Below are positions 35,155-47,570 of a DNA stretch of 64,000 nucleotides, one piece after another. Both the position numbers and the translations under genes were made by a program. The notes beneath the pieces are model-generated. The model ran no database searches. It saw only the letters and a program-made list of their open reading frames with translations, and was not told the origin of the DNA. Source of the DNA: Zea mays (Eukaryota > Streptophyta > Magnoliopsida > Poales > Poaceae); contig NC_050098.1 of the NCBI RefSeq assembly GCF_902167145.1, positions 34,342,501 through 34,406,500 on the forward strand. Reading direction: 5' to 3'. Within the stretch, counting starts at the first letter, position 1. Each line of letters starts with the position of its first letter.

Positions 35155-38100
35155 TGAAGTGTCCCCAATCCTCTGGGACTCAAATGTGATACAATTACTA
35201 GTCCCAGGAGGCTAGTAAACACATTTATACATCAGATGATTCCAGATCTGCTTAAACGAGATAAACCTATAAAGGTGGCGAACAACTTTAAGAGTTGGTC
35301 CACAACTCGGGACATATCATCAGAGTGGGGCTGAAGCAGCCCGATATACGCAGTGAAGCAATTCAGCGGTCCAACAACCACAAGCAAGGTTGGGAATAGT
35401 CGTAACTCTTACCCGATCTCCTTTTTCTGAAAAACAACAAATAAGCAAGGGTGAGTACAAACGTACTCAGCAGCCCACCTTCACCCGCGGAATGGGGAAA
35501 TCAGATATAATGCATGGAATATGTGGAGCTCGGGATATTTTGCAGAAACAGCAATATTTAATGCAGAGTTGTTTTGAAAAACATTTTGTATTTTTGCAAA
35601 GCGCATCCTCTCCAAAAGGAGCAGGAAGTTTTTCAGTATTATAACAAAATCCCCTGGACTAAACCATCCAGGCATCTCAGCAGTTTCCCACTAGTTTTCC
35701 TTTTCAAAAACCGCTACTGGACTTCCCGTCCACTATAGCTCACGGCTCAACCGCCGAACCTTTTTAAAAACCACTTTTCTCAAAACCATCTCTTTTTTTT
35801 GGAAAACAAAACATTAATTTCCATACAATACCAGACTCGTCCATTCCTGTGGACATAGACTATTCGAATAGGTTTTCAAACTCTGCGCAGAGGTGTACAC
35901 TTTACCCACTAGTCCGGCTCTGCGATCTCATGATCAATGAGATCCGAATCCGAATCTCTTTCTTTCCTCGCACGTCCTAACCTTAACGGTTATCCGGAAG
36001 GAGTCAGGCCACCACCATGTCCAAACCGGACAAAACTTTCCCCCTCCTTATCCTCCCGGTGCTCCCCAGCCTTCATAACCCTGGGGTTGGACCGTACGAG
36101 TTCAGATTGAGTGACTGCCCACACAGTCTCGAGTGGTTGTACTTATCATGAGTACAGGTAGTGAAAGATGACAAACCGGTCCTTATACGAGGGGACAATC
36201 CTTCTGCTCACGCCTAAACCAGCTGAGCCATCACCTTAGGCCCTCCCCTAAACCAGGGAGTCCCTGATTATCCCTACTCAAAGGTGATAAGGGTGAAAAC
36301 CCTTCATCATACACATTTTGAAAAGCATTTTCTTTTGGAAACTCACACCTTTCCTCAAATCATTTGTAACAAATATATCAGGGATTGATTGCGGCAAGTG
36401 GCTGGGTGGCCATAATAACTTGTCTCAAAATCATATCATGCATAAAATAACAGGTTGAGGGTTGTGGTTGAAAAATCATAGGTAATTTATGCATCAAAGG
36501 GATCCAGTGAGCTTGCCGTGCTTATTCGGTGAAGGGGGAAGGGGAGCTCGCGGAACTGGCTTCTGGCTCCACCGCCTAGCGTAGACTTGCGGATCTGGCC
36601 TCCACAAGACGGCACGAACGCTCCGATAACTATGCAACATGAGCAAGCAAACATACAAACAAGCAAGTATACCAACAAATATTTAGTATAGTGGTCAGAA
36701 TAGCGATATATGGATGGGTATAGTCTTGAGTAGAATCTGTGTCATGTGGTGTTGTGATATTACTGGTGGTGGAGCGGAGGTGCTTACCAGGAGGGTGGAC
36801 TGGAGGCGAAGCGACACTATGCGTGTAGCCGGCAGAGCGGAGTAACTGAGTGGGTGGGGTGTTTGCCTTGGTTGAGGGTGTTGAGTGTGTGTGGAGAGGG
36901 AGAGGGTAGTTGGGTGTATTTATAGCTGGGTGTATGTGGTGTAGCACAGTGAAGTTCACTGTTGGTGAGAATAGTGACGAATGAATCGTCTGACTTAGTA
37001 TGAACAAGAGAGTTATAGGCAGAATATGGGACAAGAGTATTTTGGGAGTCTTCTGGAATATGAACCATGCTTAAGAGATGACATGGTTGGATAGGGAATA
37101 GTTTGATAAGAATTTAGAAACGAGAATTATTGGAATCTGAGTTTGGGAGCCTGGTTCGAAGGAATCTCAAAGTCAAGCATGCTCAACTTGGGGAAACCTA
37201 GGATGGGTGACCAGATGGGAAGTTCCCTACTGGAAGGAAAATCACAGTCACCGGAGTCCGTATGACTGGAATATGGGTCTGGCTGGTATTAAGTGGACTG
37301 GACAGCATGATGGATGAGTAGTTGAAATTTGGGGCGATCGGATGATCGATGAATAGTAACGATGATTAGTAACGATGAATAGTGGTGATGGAAAAGTAAT
37401 TATAGATATCATCGATGAATAGTAACGATGATGAATAGTAATGATAAATAGTAATGATGATGAATAGTGTATGTGAATAGTAACGGTGAATAGTGACAGT
37501 GAATAGTGACAGTGAATAGTCGTATGAACGAACGATGAACGATGAATAGGAACTATGAACGAACGGACGAACGATCGAATGATCGGACGAACGAACGATC
37601 GGAATTTCGGCAGCATAACGGCAGGAAAAGATTATTTAGACGAACGAATGGACGAACGATCGAATGATCGGACGAACGAACGATCGGAATTTCGGCAGCA
37701 TAACGGCAGGACAAAGATTATCTGGAAGAACGATGAATAGGGACTATGAACGAACGATGAATGATGAATAGGGAACTATGAACGAACGATGAACGATCGA
37801 ATGATCGAACAAACGAACGATCGAAATTTCGGCAGCATAACGGCAGGAAAAAGATTATTTGGACGAACGAACGGACGAACGATCGAATGATCAGACGAAC
37901 GGACGAACGAACCATGAACGATCGGACGAACGATCGAACGATCGGACGAACGAACGAACAAACTAAGAACAGGGGGACGAACGATCAAAGAACGATCGAA
38001 CGATCCTTGTGCTAGTGTGTGCTTGTGTGGAACATGGAGTGGATGTGTGTGTGGGGGGGAAGAGAGTTGCCATGAAATGGCTTGGGGTGGGATGAGAGGA

Positions 38101-38630
38101 GGCCCTTGCCCCCTATTTATAGCCATGGTGGGGGGATTAGGGGGAGGGATGAGAGGATTAGTGGGAGGATGAGAGGATTAGTGGGAGGTTAGCATGTATT
38201 TGTCTTGTATAAGTGAGATTAGCTTGTAGAGCTCACCGTATGACACTGGAGGCATACGTATACGTATGAGCATGAGGAAGGTTATGAAGAAAATATTTAT
38301 AGGGACTTGAAAAATGATTCTGAAGATATTTCTCAAGAGGAAAATACTTGGAGATATATCTGTGGAATATTTGGACAGTATTTCTGGACAGAACTTGAAG
38401 GGGGTTACTCGAGAAATATCTAGGCGGTATTTCTGGAAAGAAATTGAGGGGGATCACTGGAGAAACATTTGTAGGATATTTGAGGAGGATTTTGGAGAGA
38501 ATATAGACCACTATATTTTATTTGCTGATATCAACTCGCAAACAAACATTTTGAAATGAAATTTGAAATTCATTTTGAATTTAGAGCGAGTTTAAGAAAA
38601 TTTCAGGATTTGAATTTTTGGGATGCTACA
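35155..38630 (-). mobile_element. LARD2 3' LTR (left copy)
   Basis: Begins tgaagtgtcccc on plus and ends gggatgctaca, so in element sense it is TGTAGCATCCC to ...ACTTCA. It holds a low-complexity GAACGATCG block at about 37320-38005. Confidence 0.92.
37320..38005. repeat. Low-complexity GAAT/GAACGATCG repeats in LARD2 left LTR
   Basis: A gatgaatagtaacg-like run (37340-37530) passes into dense gaacgaacgatcg repeats. These contain three ~85-bp copies of a unit with aatttcggcagcataacggcagg (near 37610, 37692 and 37827). Long Arg/Ser/Phe/Val frames on minus come from this repetition and are not genes. Confidence 0.85.
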
Positions 38631-38650
38631 AATCTACCCCACATAAAAGG
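38631..38650 (-). promoter_or_regulatory. LARD2 polypurine tract
   Basis: On minus ...TTTTATGTGGGGTAGATT abuts the LTR start TGTAGC. Upstream on minus is the inverted repeat GAATCTCGAGGACGAGATTC, very like the one in LARD1. Confidence 0.75.
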
Positions 38651-40477
38651 AATCTCGTCCTCGAGATTCGGCTTAGAAGGGTTATGGGTATAGCTTTACT
38701 TCAGCTACATATCTTCACTTTACAGACTCTTCGGGGAGATGGAGCTTCAACGAATTCTGGCCTTTGAGGAGCATCTGGTTGCCGATTGCAAACGCTGATT
38801 CTGGCTACTCAAAGATCATCTTCAGGCTTCTAGGTTTCGCTTGGCAGCAAGCTTATTGAGGAAGCATCGATGCCAACACGCAAACCTTTCTCTTGCGAAC
38901 TCCCACATGGATTCCTTCCTTGATTGGTCTTCTGGTGCTTCATCAACAAAACTTGGGTGACCACTTCTCATCCAGAAACTTATATGCTTTGATGATCTGG
39001 TCCTCCACAAGCTTGCTACAAGTCTTTTCCTTTTTTCTCTATAACAGGAACCTTACTGGAACACTACCCCACTTAAAAAGAATGAGGGTAGAACTCTTGA
39101 ATCTTGGGGATTTGAATTCCTTGAAGTACCACATAACAAGGGTGTTACGGGTCCTTCTGCTGCTGTTGCTGCTTGAGCAGGCTACGGAGGGATGACTGGC
39201 ACATGGTTGATTCTGGGAGAACCTTCTTCTTATCTTCTCTTCACTATCTTCTTTTCTCTTCTCACTTTTCACTTTTCACTGCCTCTTTCTTTCTCTTTGC
39301 TCTTCCCACTGGAGGATTCTATCGATGAGTATTACCATCATACAAAGGAGGAAACCAAAGACTATGAACCATGTGCAACAGTCTTCAACCCAAGAATCAC
39401 CAAGCATTGTGATCTTAGGGGCGAGGGAGTGGAAAATGGAGTTGCTTGCGATTTGGCAGAGGGGATTTATCTGGAGTGTGCTTTGAGCGAGTTGGGAGTT
39501 GAGGGAGCTGGTGGGGGGGTTTATAGGTGAGCGGGGGTGTTCGGTTGCGGAGTAGTGGTGATGGAGTAGGTGCTACGCGGCAGCGGGTGCGACAAGGGGA
39601 AGGGGGGGCTATTGCCGGCGACGATGGCGGTAGTGGGTGCGCTGCAAAGGGGGGTGGGTGGCGGTAGTGCGCTGCAAAGGGGGCAAGGGCGGTGGTAGTG
39701 CGCATGGAGGCAGGCACGCGTGCGAGGGGCACGGGTGAGTGGTGGGGTCAATGACCCTGATGTTTGTGGACTTTGGTTCCAAGAATCTTTGCCTCTCTAT
39801 ATGGTAATAACTCCTTCTGTCCTCTTTTCCTGTTTACTTTGACTCAGAGGCAGTGCTTTGATTCTCACGGTCGGTCCTTTTGACTGAGCGACTGGATAGG
39901 TTCCTCTGTAGCTTATTCCAGGCTTCAAGGGTAAGCTTCCCGGTATCTTCTTGGGTAAGGCACTTTTCTCTTCAGATGGGTTAAGATGAGAATGGAAGCA
40001 TAAGGTAAGGATTAGCTCTAATTTGTGATCTATGTTTTTAGAGAAAACCTTTTTAAGAAAAACGAAAAGAAAAAACACAAGCTCAGCAATGATAAGCACA
40101 AATAAATCAAATGTTTTGAATAAGGGTAGAATAGAGTTTTTCCAAAGCACGGGCTACTCAGATTCGGGGGCTAAGCATAACTACTATTGCTTGGCTCCTG
40201 AATTGAGAACTATGCTAAATGCAACTTATGAGCACTAACGTTAAAGCATCACATATGCACTCAAAAGGGGAGAAAACATCAAGCGAAATTCATTTTGAAA
40301 TGCCCTAGGGGCCACACAAATAGAGTTTTTCAAGGCACGGGACTACACGATTACCTCTCATACATGCAGGGCTCTAGCCAAAGTGAAGAAAAACTTCACT
40401 ACCTAATGCACGCAGAGGACTGGGTATAACTAACTCAGATCTGACAGCTTCTCTTCTGGCAAGGCTGACGCACAACT
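38651..40477 (-). mobile_element. LARD2 internal region downstream of the ORF, non-coding
   Basis: About 1.8 kb with no recognisable protein. A G/GT-rich part at 39480-39740 gives His/Pro-rich frames on minus that look like low complexity. tagagtttttccaaagcacggg (about 40133) recurs in variant form at about 40322. Confidence 0.6.
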
Positions 40478-40685
40478 TCAATCTGAGATATCTCCTGGAT
40501 GGGTCAACAGGGAGCTGATGTTGATGACTTCTTCTGGCGGCGACTGAGATGGCGAGACGTGGTCGAACTCTTCTTCAAGCTGGACTGGCTCTTGTAGCTC
40601 CTCTGAGGGCGGCGGTGCTGGCGGGGTGCTTGCAGCTTCTTCCTTGACCTCAAGGGACGGTGCTGGAATCTTCTTCATGGTGAGG
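40478..40685 (-). CDS. LARD2 orphan ORF, C-terminal part
   Basis: About 69 codons, acidic and Pro/Ser-rich (E-E-L-Q-E-P-V-Q-L-E-E-E-F-D), ending at TGA 40478-40480. Removing the Sirevirus and one copy of ggctc puts this exactly in frame with 50556-49643, for about 373 codons in total. Confidence 0.6.
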
Positions 40686-40690
40686 GGCTC

Positions 40691-41930
40691 TGAAAGGGAA
40701 ATGTGCCCTTGGGCCATTTCTAAGTATTTTGGTGATTAAGTGTCAACATAAGTGCTTAAACGTGAATCAATGCCCATGGATGAACAAAGTGCAAATCTAG
40801 AGCAAAGGTATGTTTCTAAGTCTTAGTACATTGGTTTTGAGTACTAATATACTTGTCTAAGTGTTAGAAACAGGAAGAAGAAGAAAAGAAGAAAGTTGGT
40901 TGTGTACAGCCAAGAGGCTGTTTCGGTCTGGGGCACCGGACTGTCCGGTGGTGCACCGGACAGTGTCCGGTGCGCCAGGCTGCCTCGGCCGAAGAGGCCG
41001 CTCTCGGGAATTTGCTGACGGCGTATGGCTAAAATTCACCGGACTGTCCGGTGTGCACCGGACTGTCCGGTGAGCCAACGGTCGGCTGAGCCAACGGTCG
41101 ACCGCGCGATCTGCGCGGGACACGTGGCCGAGCCAACGGTCGGAAGGGGGCACCGGACTGTCCGGTGTGCACCGGACATGTCCGGTGCGCCAACGGCTCC
41201 CGCATCTGCAACGGTCGGCTTCGCCAATTAAGGAAAGGAATCGGGCACCGGACACTGTCCGGTGTGCACCGGACTGTCCGGTGCGCCCGACGACAGAAGG
41301 CAAAGATGGCCTTCCAGATTTGTTCTCAACGGCTCCTAGCTGCCTTGGGGCTATAAAAGGGACCCCTAGACGCATGGAGGGAGACACCAAGCAACCTTTG
41401 AGCATTCTTGATCATCCACACTCAGTCTTTGCGCATCCGTTTGTGATTCTAAGTGATTCGAGCTCTGTTCTTGTGAGAAACTGTGAGATAGTCTTTGAGC
41501 TCGATTCTTGGCCGTGTGTGTGCGCATTTCGCTGTGGATTTGTGTGTGTTGCTTCCCTCCCTTACTCCGTGCTTCTTAGTGAATCTTAAGTGTAAGGGCG
41601 AGAGACTCCAATCTGTGGAGATTCCTCGCAAGTGGGATAAAGATAAGCAAGGCAAAAACACCGTGGTATTCAAGTGGGTCTTTGGACCGCTTGAGAAGGG
41701 TTGATTGCAACCCTCGTCCGTTGGGACGCCACAACGTGGAAGTAGGCAAGTTTTGTACTTGGCCGAACCACGGGATAAATCTCTGTGTCTTCTCTGTGAT
41801 TGTCGTATTGTGCAAGATCTCCTCTTTAGCCACTTGGCAATTATTGTGCTAACTCTTAACAAGTTTTTGTGGCTATAAGTTAAGTTTTTACAGGATCACC
41901 TATTCACCCCCCCCCCTCTAGGTGCTCTCA
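40691..41930 (+). mobile_element. Sirevirus 5' LTR
   Basis: 1240 bp. It contains about eight palindromic CACCGGACTGTCCGGTG-type units (40932-41285) upstream of the TATA box. It has 10 Cs before tctaggtgctctca, where the 3' LTR has 7. Confidence 0.95.
41351..41360 (+). promoter_or_regulatory. Sirevirus LTR TATA box
   Basis: CTATAAAAGG, just downstream of the palindrome cluster. The same box is at 49066-49075 in the 3' LTR. Confidence 0.8.
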
Positions 41931-41932
41931 AT

Positions 41933-41944
41933 TGGTATCAGAGC
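41933..41944 (+). promoter_or_regulatory. Sirevirus primer-binding site (tRNA-iMet)
   Basis: TGGTATCAGAGC, two bases after the LTR end. Exact match to the usual site. Confidence 0.95.
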
Positions 41945-41979
41945 CGTTCTCTTCACAAAGGGACTTACCGCCCGAAGAG

Positions 41980-43857
41980 ATGGATCCTAAGGGGAAGGGA
42001 ATCGTGATCAACGACAAAGAGAAGGAATCCTTCGTCAACGAGCCGAAGGACGACAAGCCTACCGACTCCGGCTCAGGGCATAGACGAAAGGAAGGGAAGA
42101 AGAAGAAGACAAGGCGCATCAAGGAGATCATCTACTACGACGATAGTGATGAGTCTACTTCTTCCCAAAAGGATGATGACAACGACTATAAAAAGACGGT
42201 CAATTCGAACTTTTCATTTGATTATTCTCGTATTCAACATAGTTCGAATTCACATTTGCTTTCCATTCCTCTCGGCAAACCTCCACACTTCGATGGGGAG
42301 GACTACGGATTTTGGAGTCACAAAATGCGTAGTCACTTATTCTCTCTCCATCCAAGCATATGGGAGATTGTGGAGAATGGAATGAAATTTGATAGCTCGG
42401 ATAGCCCTTTGCTTATAAATGAACAAATTCATAGAAATGCACAAGCTACTACTGTTCTCTTAGCGTCTTTGTGCAGGGAAGAGTACAATAAGGTGAGCGG
42501 CTTGGACAATGCCAAGCAGATATGGGACACCCTCAAGATCTCTCACGAGGGGAACGACATCACCATGCTCACCAAGATGGAGTTGGTGGAGGGCGAGCTT
42601 GGACGATTCGCCATGATAAGGGGAGAGGAGCCAACTCAAACTTACAACCGGCTCAAGACCCTTATCAACAAAATAAGGAGCTACGGAAGCACGCGTTGGA
42701 CGGATCACGACGTCGTCCGCCTAATGCTCAGGTCCTTTACCGTTCTTGATCCTCATCTCGTGAACAATATTCGTGAGAATCCCAGGTACACGATGATGAC
42801 GCCCGAGGAAGTACTTGGAAAATTCGTGAGCGGGCGGATGATGATCAAGGAGGCAAGATACGTCGACGACGCGTTGAACGGTCCACTCCACGAGCCTCAA
42901 CCCATTGCTCTAAAAGCAACAAGGAGCAAGGAGGCGCTACCCAGCAAGGTGGCACAAATTGAGGCTGCCGGTCTTAATGATGAAGAGATGGCTCTCATCA
43001 TCAAGAGATTCAAGACGGCGCTAAAAGGTCGAAAGGGACAGCCAAGCAAGGCCAAGACCAAGGGAAAGCGATCATGCTTCAAATGCGGTAAGCTTGGTCA
43101 TTTTATTGCTAACTGTCCCGAAAATGATAGTGACCAGGAGCAAGGGAAAAATGGGAAGAGAGAGAACAAGAAGGTTTACAAGAAGGCCAAAGGCGAAGCA
43201 CACCTTGGAAAGGAGTGGGATTCGGATTGCTCTTCGTCCGACTCCGACGACGAAGGACTCGCCGCCACTGCCTTCAACAAATCGGCTCTCTTCCCCAACG
43301 AGCATCACACTTGCCTCATGGCAAGGGAAAAGAAGGTGATCACTCGTAATGCTAATACTTATGATTCTTCTAGTGATGATGAATCCAGTGAGGATGAAAT
43401 TGATTACTCTAGTTTATTCAAGGGATTGGATAGAACTAAGATAGCTAAGATTAATGAATTGATTGATGCCTTAAATGAAAAGGATAGAATCTTAGAGAAA
43501 CAAGAAGACCTTTTATATGAAGAACATGATAAATTTGTTAGTACACAAAATTCACTTGCTCTAGAAGTTAAAAGAAATGGAATACTTTCTTGTGAACTTT
43601 CTACTTGTAATGAAACCATTTCTTCTTTAAAAGGTGAAATTAATGTTTTAACTGCTAAACTAGAAGTAGCAAGTAACTCGTGTGTTGAAAATATTACAAT
43701 TTGCACTAGGTGTAAGGATTTTGATGTTAATGCTTGTAGTGAACACTTAGTTTCAATTTCAAAACTAAATGATGAAGTGGCTAGTCTTAATGCTCAACTT
43801 AAGACTAGCAAGAGTGAAGTTGATAAAATTTACAAGGGATGCCTACACAGTGGGTAG
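41980..43857 (+). CDS. Sirevirus gag
   Basis: Start ATG at 41980 (M-D-P-K-G-K-G), shortly after the primer site. The N-terminus is Lys/Asp-rich (K-K-K-K-T-R-R). The UBN2/gag capsid domain covers about residues 95-300, with P-P-H-F-D-G-E-D-Y-G-F-W-S near its start. A CCHC zinc knuckle C-F-K-C-G-K-L-G-H-F-I-A-N-C lies near residue 366, and a long Glu/Lys/Leu coiled coil (about 480-620) follows. The frame ends at TAG 43855. The related sequence continues in another frame (D-A-Y-T-V-G-R-H-P-S-I from 43837), so this copy has a frame break near 43826-43836. Gag packages the RNA into particles. Confidence 0.9.
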   Translation: MDPKGKGIVINDKEKESFVNEPKDDKPTDSGSGHRRKEGKKKKTRRIKEIIYYDDSDESTSSQKDDDNDYKKTVNSNFSFDYSRIQHSSNSHLLSIPLGKPPHFDGEDYGFWSHKMRSHLFSLHPSIWEIVENGMKFDSSDSPLLINEQIHRNAQATTVLLASLCREEYNKVSGLDNAKQIWDTLKISHEGNDITMLTKMELVEGELGRFAMIRGEEPTQTYNRLKTLINKIRSYGSTRWTDHDVVRLMLRSFTVLDPHLVNNIRENPRYTMMTPEEVLGKFVSGRMMIKEARYVDDALNGPLHEPQPIALKATRSKEALPSKVAQIEAAGLNDEEMALIIKRFKTALKGRKGQPSKAKTKGKRSCFKCGKLGHFIANCPENDSDQEQGKNGKRENKKVYKKAKGEAHLGKEWDSDCSSSDSDDEGLAATAFNKSALFPNEHHTCLMAREKKVITRNANTYDSSSDDESSEDEIDYSSLFKGLDRTKIAKINELIDALNEKDRILEKQEDLLYEEHDKFVSTQNSLALEVKRNGILSCELSTCNETISSLKGEINVLTAKLEVASNSCVENITICTRCKDFDVNACSEHLVSISKLNDEVASLNAQLKTSKSEVDKIYKGCLHSG

Positions 43858-44356
43858 ACACCCCTCAATTAAGGATGGTCTTGGCTTCAAGAGAGAGGCC
43901 AAGAACTTAACAAGCCATAAGGCTCCCATCTTCGTCAAGGAGAAAGGGAAGGCCCCTATGGCTAGTAGTGCTAAAAGGAACCATGCTTTCTTGTACCATG
44001 ATAGGAGACATGCTAGAAATGCTTATAATGATTTTGATTCACATGTTTATGATTCTCATGCCATGTTTGCTTCTAGTTCTTCCTATAAGCATGATAGAGA
44101 TATGTGTAGGAGAAATGTTGTGCATATGCCTAGGAGAAATTTTGCTCATGTTCCTAGAAAAGTTGTGAACAAACCTTCTACCATTTATTATGCTTGCAAT
44201 GCTCCCTTTGCTATTTGTAGAAAGGGTAAGAAGGTAATTGCTAGGAAGTTAGGGGCAAAATGCAAGGGAGACAAAACTTGCATTTGGGTCCCTAAGGAAA
44301 TTTGCACTAACCTTGTAGGACCCAACAAGAGTTGGGTACCTAAGTCCCAAGCCTAA
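43834..44356 (+). pseudogene. Sirevirus gag C-terminal extension, in shifted frame
   Basis: Continues R-D-A-Y-T-V-G-R-H-P-S-I-K-D-G-L-G-F one base forward of gag. It is basic, His/Arg/Tyr-rich, with C-K-G-D-K-T-C-I-W-V-P near the end, and stops at TAA 44354-44356 after P-K-S-Q-A. It seems part of the normal Sirevirus product, separated from gag here by a small indel. Confidence 0.75.
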
Positions 44357-44363
44357 ATTTGCC

Positions 44364-47300
44364 TTGCAGGTTTATGCATCCGGGGGATCAAGCTGGATTA
44401 TCGACAGCGGATGCACAAACCATATGACGGGGGAGAAGAAGATGTTCACTTCCTACGTCAAGAATAAAGATTCCCAGGATTCAATTATATTCGGTGATGG
44501 GAATCAAGGCAAGGTAAAAGGGTTAGGTAAAATTGCAATTTCTAATGAGCATTCTATCTCTAATGTATTTTTAGTAGAGAGTCTTGGATATAATTTGCTA
44601 TCTGTTAGTCAATTATGTCAGATGGGGTATAACTGTCTATTTACAAATGTAGATGTGTCTGTCTTTAGAAGAAGTGATGGTTCACTAGCTTTTAAGGGAG
44701 TATTAGACGGCAAACTTTATTTAGTTGATTTTGCAAAAGAAGAGGCCGGTCTAGATGCATGCTTAATAGCTAAGACTAGCATGGGCTGGCTGTGGCATCG
44801 CCGCTTAGCACATGTAGGGATGAAGAACCTTCACAAGCTTCTAAAGGGAGAACACGTGATAGGTTTGACTAACGTGCATTTCGAAAAAGATAGACCTTGT
44901 GCAGCTTGTCAAGCAGGTAAACAAGTGGGAGGAGCGCATCACGGCAAGAATGTGATGACCACTTCAAGACCTCTGGAGCTGCTGCATATGGACCTCTTCG
45001 GACCCGTCGCCTATCTGAGCATAGGAGGGAGTAAGTATGGTTTAGTTATTGTTGATGACTTTTCCCGCTTCACTTGGGTGTTCTTTTTACAGGATAAGTC
45101 TGAAACCCAAGGGACCCTCAAGCGCTTCCTCAGGAGAGCTCAAAATGAGTTTGAGCTCAAGGTGAAGAAGATAAGGAGCGACAACGGGTCCGAATTCAAG
45201 AACCTTCAAGTGGAGGAATTTCTTGAGGAGGAAGGGATCAAGCACGAGTTCTCCGCTCCCTACACACCACAGCAAAATGGTGTGGTAGAGAGGAAGAACA
45301 GGACGCTAATCAATATGGCGAGGACAATGCTTGGAGAATTCAAGACCCCCGAGTGTTTTTGGTCGGAAGCCGTGAACACGGCTTGCCACGCCATCAACAG
45401 GGTCTATCTTCATCGCCTCCTCAAGAAGACTTCGTATGAGCTACTAACCGGTAACAAACCCAATGTATCTTACTTTCGTGTATTTGGGAGCAAGTGCTAC
45501 ATTCTAGTGAAGAAAGGTAGAAATTCTAAGTTCGCTCCCAAAGCTGTAGAAGGGTTTTTGTTAGGTTATGACTCAAATACAAAGGCGTATAGAGTCTTCA
45601 ACAAATCATCGGGTTTGGTTGAAGTCTCTAGCGACGTTGTATTTGATGAAACTAATGGCTCTCCAAGAGAGCAAGTTGTTGATTGTGATGATGTAGATGA
45701 AGAAGAGGTTCCGACGGCCGCTATACGAACCATGGCGATTGGAGAAGTACGGCCACAGGAACAAGATGAACGAGATCAACCTTCTTCCTCAACTATGGTG
45801 CATCCCCCAACCGAAGATGACGAACAGGTACCTCAAGTGGAGGCGCTTGATCAAGGGGGAGCACAAGATGATCAAGTGATGGAGGAAGAAGCGCAACCGG
45901 CACCTCCAACCCAAGTTCGAGCGATGATTCAAAGGGATCATCCCGTCGACCAAATTCTAGGAGATATTAGCAAGGGAGTAACCACTCGATCTCGATTAGT
46001 CAATTTTTGTGAGCATCACTCCTTTGTCTCTTCTATTGAGCCTTTCAGGGTAGAGGAGGCCTTGCTAGATCCGGACTGGGTGTTGGCCATGCAGGAGGAG
46101 CTCAACAACTTCAAGCGCAATGAAGTTTGGACACTGGTGCCTCGTCCGAAGCAAAATGTTGTGGGAACCAAGTGGGTGTTCCGCAACAAACAGGACGAGC
46201 ACGGGGTGGTGACGAGGAACAAGGCTCGACTTGTGGCAAAAGGTTATGCCCAAGTCGCAGGTTTGGACTTTGAGGAGACTTTCGCTCCTGTGGCTAGGCT
46301 AGAGTCCATTCGTATCTTGCTAGCATATGCCGCTCACCATTCTTTCAGGTTGTACCAAATGGATGTGAAGAGCGCTTTCCTCAACGGACCAATCAAGGAG
46401 AAGGTGTACGTGGAGCAACCCCCTGGCTTCGAGGATGAACGGTACCCCGACCACGTGTGTAAGCTCTCTAAGGCGCTCTATGGACTTAAGCAAGCCCCAA
46501 GAGCATGGTATGAATGCCTTAGAGACTTTCTAATTGTTAATTCTTTCAAGGTTGGGAAAGCCGATCCAACTCTTTTTACAAAGACATGTGATGGTGACTT
46601 GTTTGTATGCCAAATTTATGTCGATGACATAATATTTGGTTCTACTAACCAAAAGTCTTGTGAAGAGTTTAGCAGGGTGATGACGCAGAAATTCGAGATG
46701 TCGATGATGGGCGAGTTGAACTACTTCCTTGGGTTCCAAGTGAAGCAACTCAAGGACGGCACCTTCATCTCCCAAACAAAGTACACGCAAGATCTGCTAA
46801 AGCGGTTTGGGATGAAGGACGCCAAGCCCGCAAAGACTCCGATGGGGACCGACGGACACACCGACCTCAACAAAGGAGGTAAGTCCGTTGATCAAAAAGC
46901 ATACCGGTCAATGATAGGTTCTTTGCTTTACTTATGTGCTAGTAGACCGGATATTATGCTTAGCGTATGCATGTGTGCTAGATTTCAATCCGATCCTAAG
47001 GAGTGTCACTTAGTGGCGGTGAAGCGAATTCTTAGATATTTGGTTGCTACGCCTTGCTTCGGGCTCTGGTATCCAAAGGGGTCTACCTTTGACTTAGTTG
47101 GATACTCAGACTCCGACTATGCTGGATGTAAGGTCGATAGGAAGAGTACATCGGGGACGTGCCAATTCTTAGGAAGGTCCCTGGTGTCATGGAACTCTAA
47201 GAAACAAACCTCTGTTGCCCTATCCACCGCTGAGGCCGAGTACGTTGCCGCAGGTCAGTGTTGCGCGCAACTGCTTTGGATGAGGCAAACCCTCCGGGAC

Positions 47301-47570
47301 TTTGGCTACAATCTGAGCAAAGTCCCACTCCTATGTGATAATGAGAGTGCTATCCGCATGGCGGAGAATCCTGTTGAGCACAGCCGCACAAAGCACATAG
47401 ACATCCGGCATCACTTTTTGAGAGACCACCAGCAAAAGGGAGATATCAAAATGTTTCATGTTAGCACCGAGAACCAGCTAGCCGATATCTTCACTAAGCC
47501 TCTAGATGAGAAGACCTTTTGCAGGTTGCGTAGTGAGCTAAATGTCTTAGATTCGCGGAACCTGGATTGA
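44364..47570 (+). CDS. Sirevirus pol: protease, integrase, RT, RNase H
   Basis: An open frame of about 1068 codons without an ATG at its natural start (reads ...[11 protein letters not shown]). Protease [10 protein letters not shown] comes within the first 20 residues. Integrase follows: [10 protein letters not shown] with C-A-A-C zinc site, [15 protein letters not shown] and [12 protein letters not shown] has [23 protein letters not shown] and the catalytic Y-V-D-D at about 46618. RNase H has [16 protein letters not shown] and C-D-N-E-S-A-I. TGA ends it at 47568. All key acids are present and there is no internal stop. Integrase before RT is the copia order. Confidence 0.95.
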   Translation: MQVYASGGSSWIIDSGCTNHMTGEKKMFTSYVKNKDSQDSIIFGDGNQGKVKGLGKIAISNEHSISNVFLVESLGYNLLSVSQLCQMGYNCLFTNVDVSVFRRSDGSLAFKGVLDGKLYLVDFAKEEAGLDACLIAKTSMGWLWHRRLAHVGMKNLHKLLKGEHVIGLTNVHFEKDRPCAACQAGKQVGGAHHGKNVMTTSRPLELLHMDLFGPVAYLSIGGSKYGLVIVDDFSRFTWVFFLQDKSETQGTLKRFLRRAQNEFELKVKKIRSDNGSEFKNLQVEEFLEEEGIKHEFSAPYTPQQNGVVERKNRTLINMARTMLGEFKTPECFWSEAVNTACHAINRVYLHRLLKKTSYELLTGNKPNVSYFRVFGSKCYILVKKGRNSKFAPKAVEGFLLGYDSNTKAYRVFNKSSGLVEVSSDVVFDETNGSPREQVVDCDDVDEEEVPTAAIRTMAIGEVRPQEQDERDQPSSSTMVHPPTEDDEQVPQVEALDQGGAQDDQVMEEEAQPAPPTQVRAMIQRDHPVDQILGDISKGVTTRSRLVNFCEHHSFVSSIEPFRVEEALLDPDWVLAMQEELNNFKRNEVWTLVPRPKQNVVGTKWVFRNKQDEHGVVTRNKARLVAKGYAQVAGLDFEETFAPVARLESIRILLAYAAHHSFRLYQMDVKSAFLNGPIKEKVYVEQPPGFEDERYPDHVCKLSKALYGLKQAPRAWYECLRDFLIVNSFKVGKADPTLFTKTCDGDLFVCQIYVDDIIFGSTNQKSCEEFSRVMTQKFEMSMMGELNYFLGFQVKQLKDGTFISQTKYTQDLLKRFGMKDAKPAKTPMGTDGHTDLNKGGKSVDQKAYRSMIGSLLYLCASRPDIMLSVCMCARFQSDPKECHLVAVKRILRYLVATPCFGLWYPKGSTFDLVGYSDSDYAGCKVDRKSTSGTCQFLGRSLVSWNSKKQTSVALSTAEAEYVAAGQCCAQLLWMRQTLRDFGYNLSKVPLLCDNESAIRMAENPVEHSRTKHIDIRHHFLRDHQQKGDIKMFHVSTENQLADIFTKPLDEKTFCRLRSELNVLDSRNLD

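Noticed and set aside
37248..38126. Long Arg/Ser/Phe/Val frames on minus (also 52774-53462)
   Set aside because: They are translations of the GAACGATCG simple repeat in the LARD2 LTR.
39415..39751. His/Pro/Thr-rich minus frame in the LARD2 core
   Set aside because: Low-complexity composition from a G/T-rich stretch; no start context or conserved motif.
40932..41285. Palindromic CACCGGACTGTCCGGTG repeats as a possible satellite or CRISPR array
   Set aside because: They are part of the Sirevirus LTR, spaced irregularly, and found in both LTRs.
40861..41589. Several frames within the Sirevirus LTRs (also 48534-49577)
   Set aside because: They overlap the palindromic repeats and promoter region of the LTR and are open on both strands because of the repeat structure.
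41933..41944. tRNA-Met-like sequences (also 26951-26962 and 50659-50670)
   Set aside because: Only the 12 bases complementary to the tRNA 3' end are present, next to LTRs. They are primer sites, not tRNA genes.
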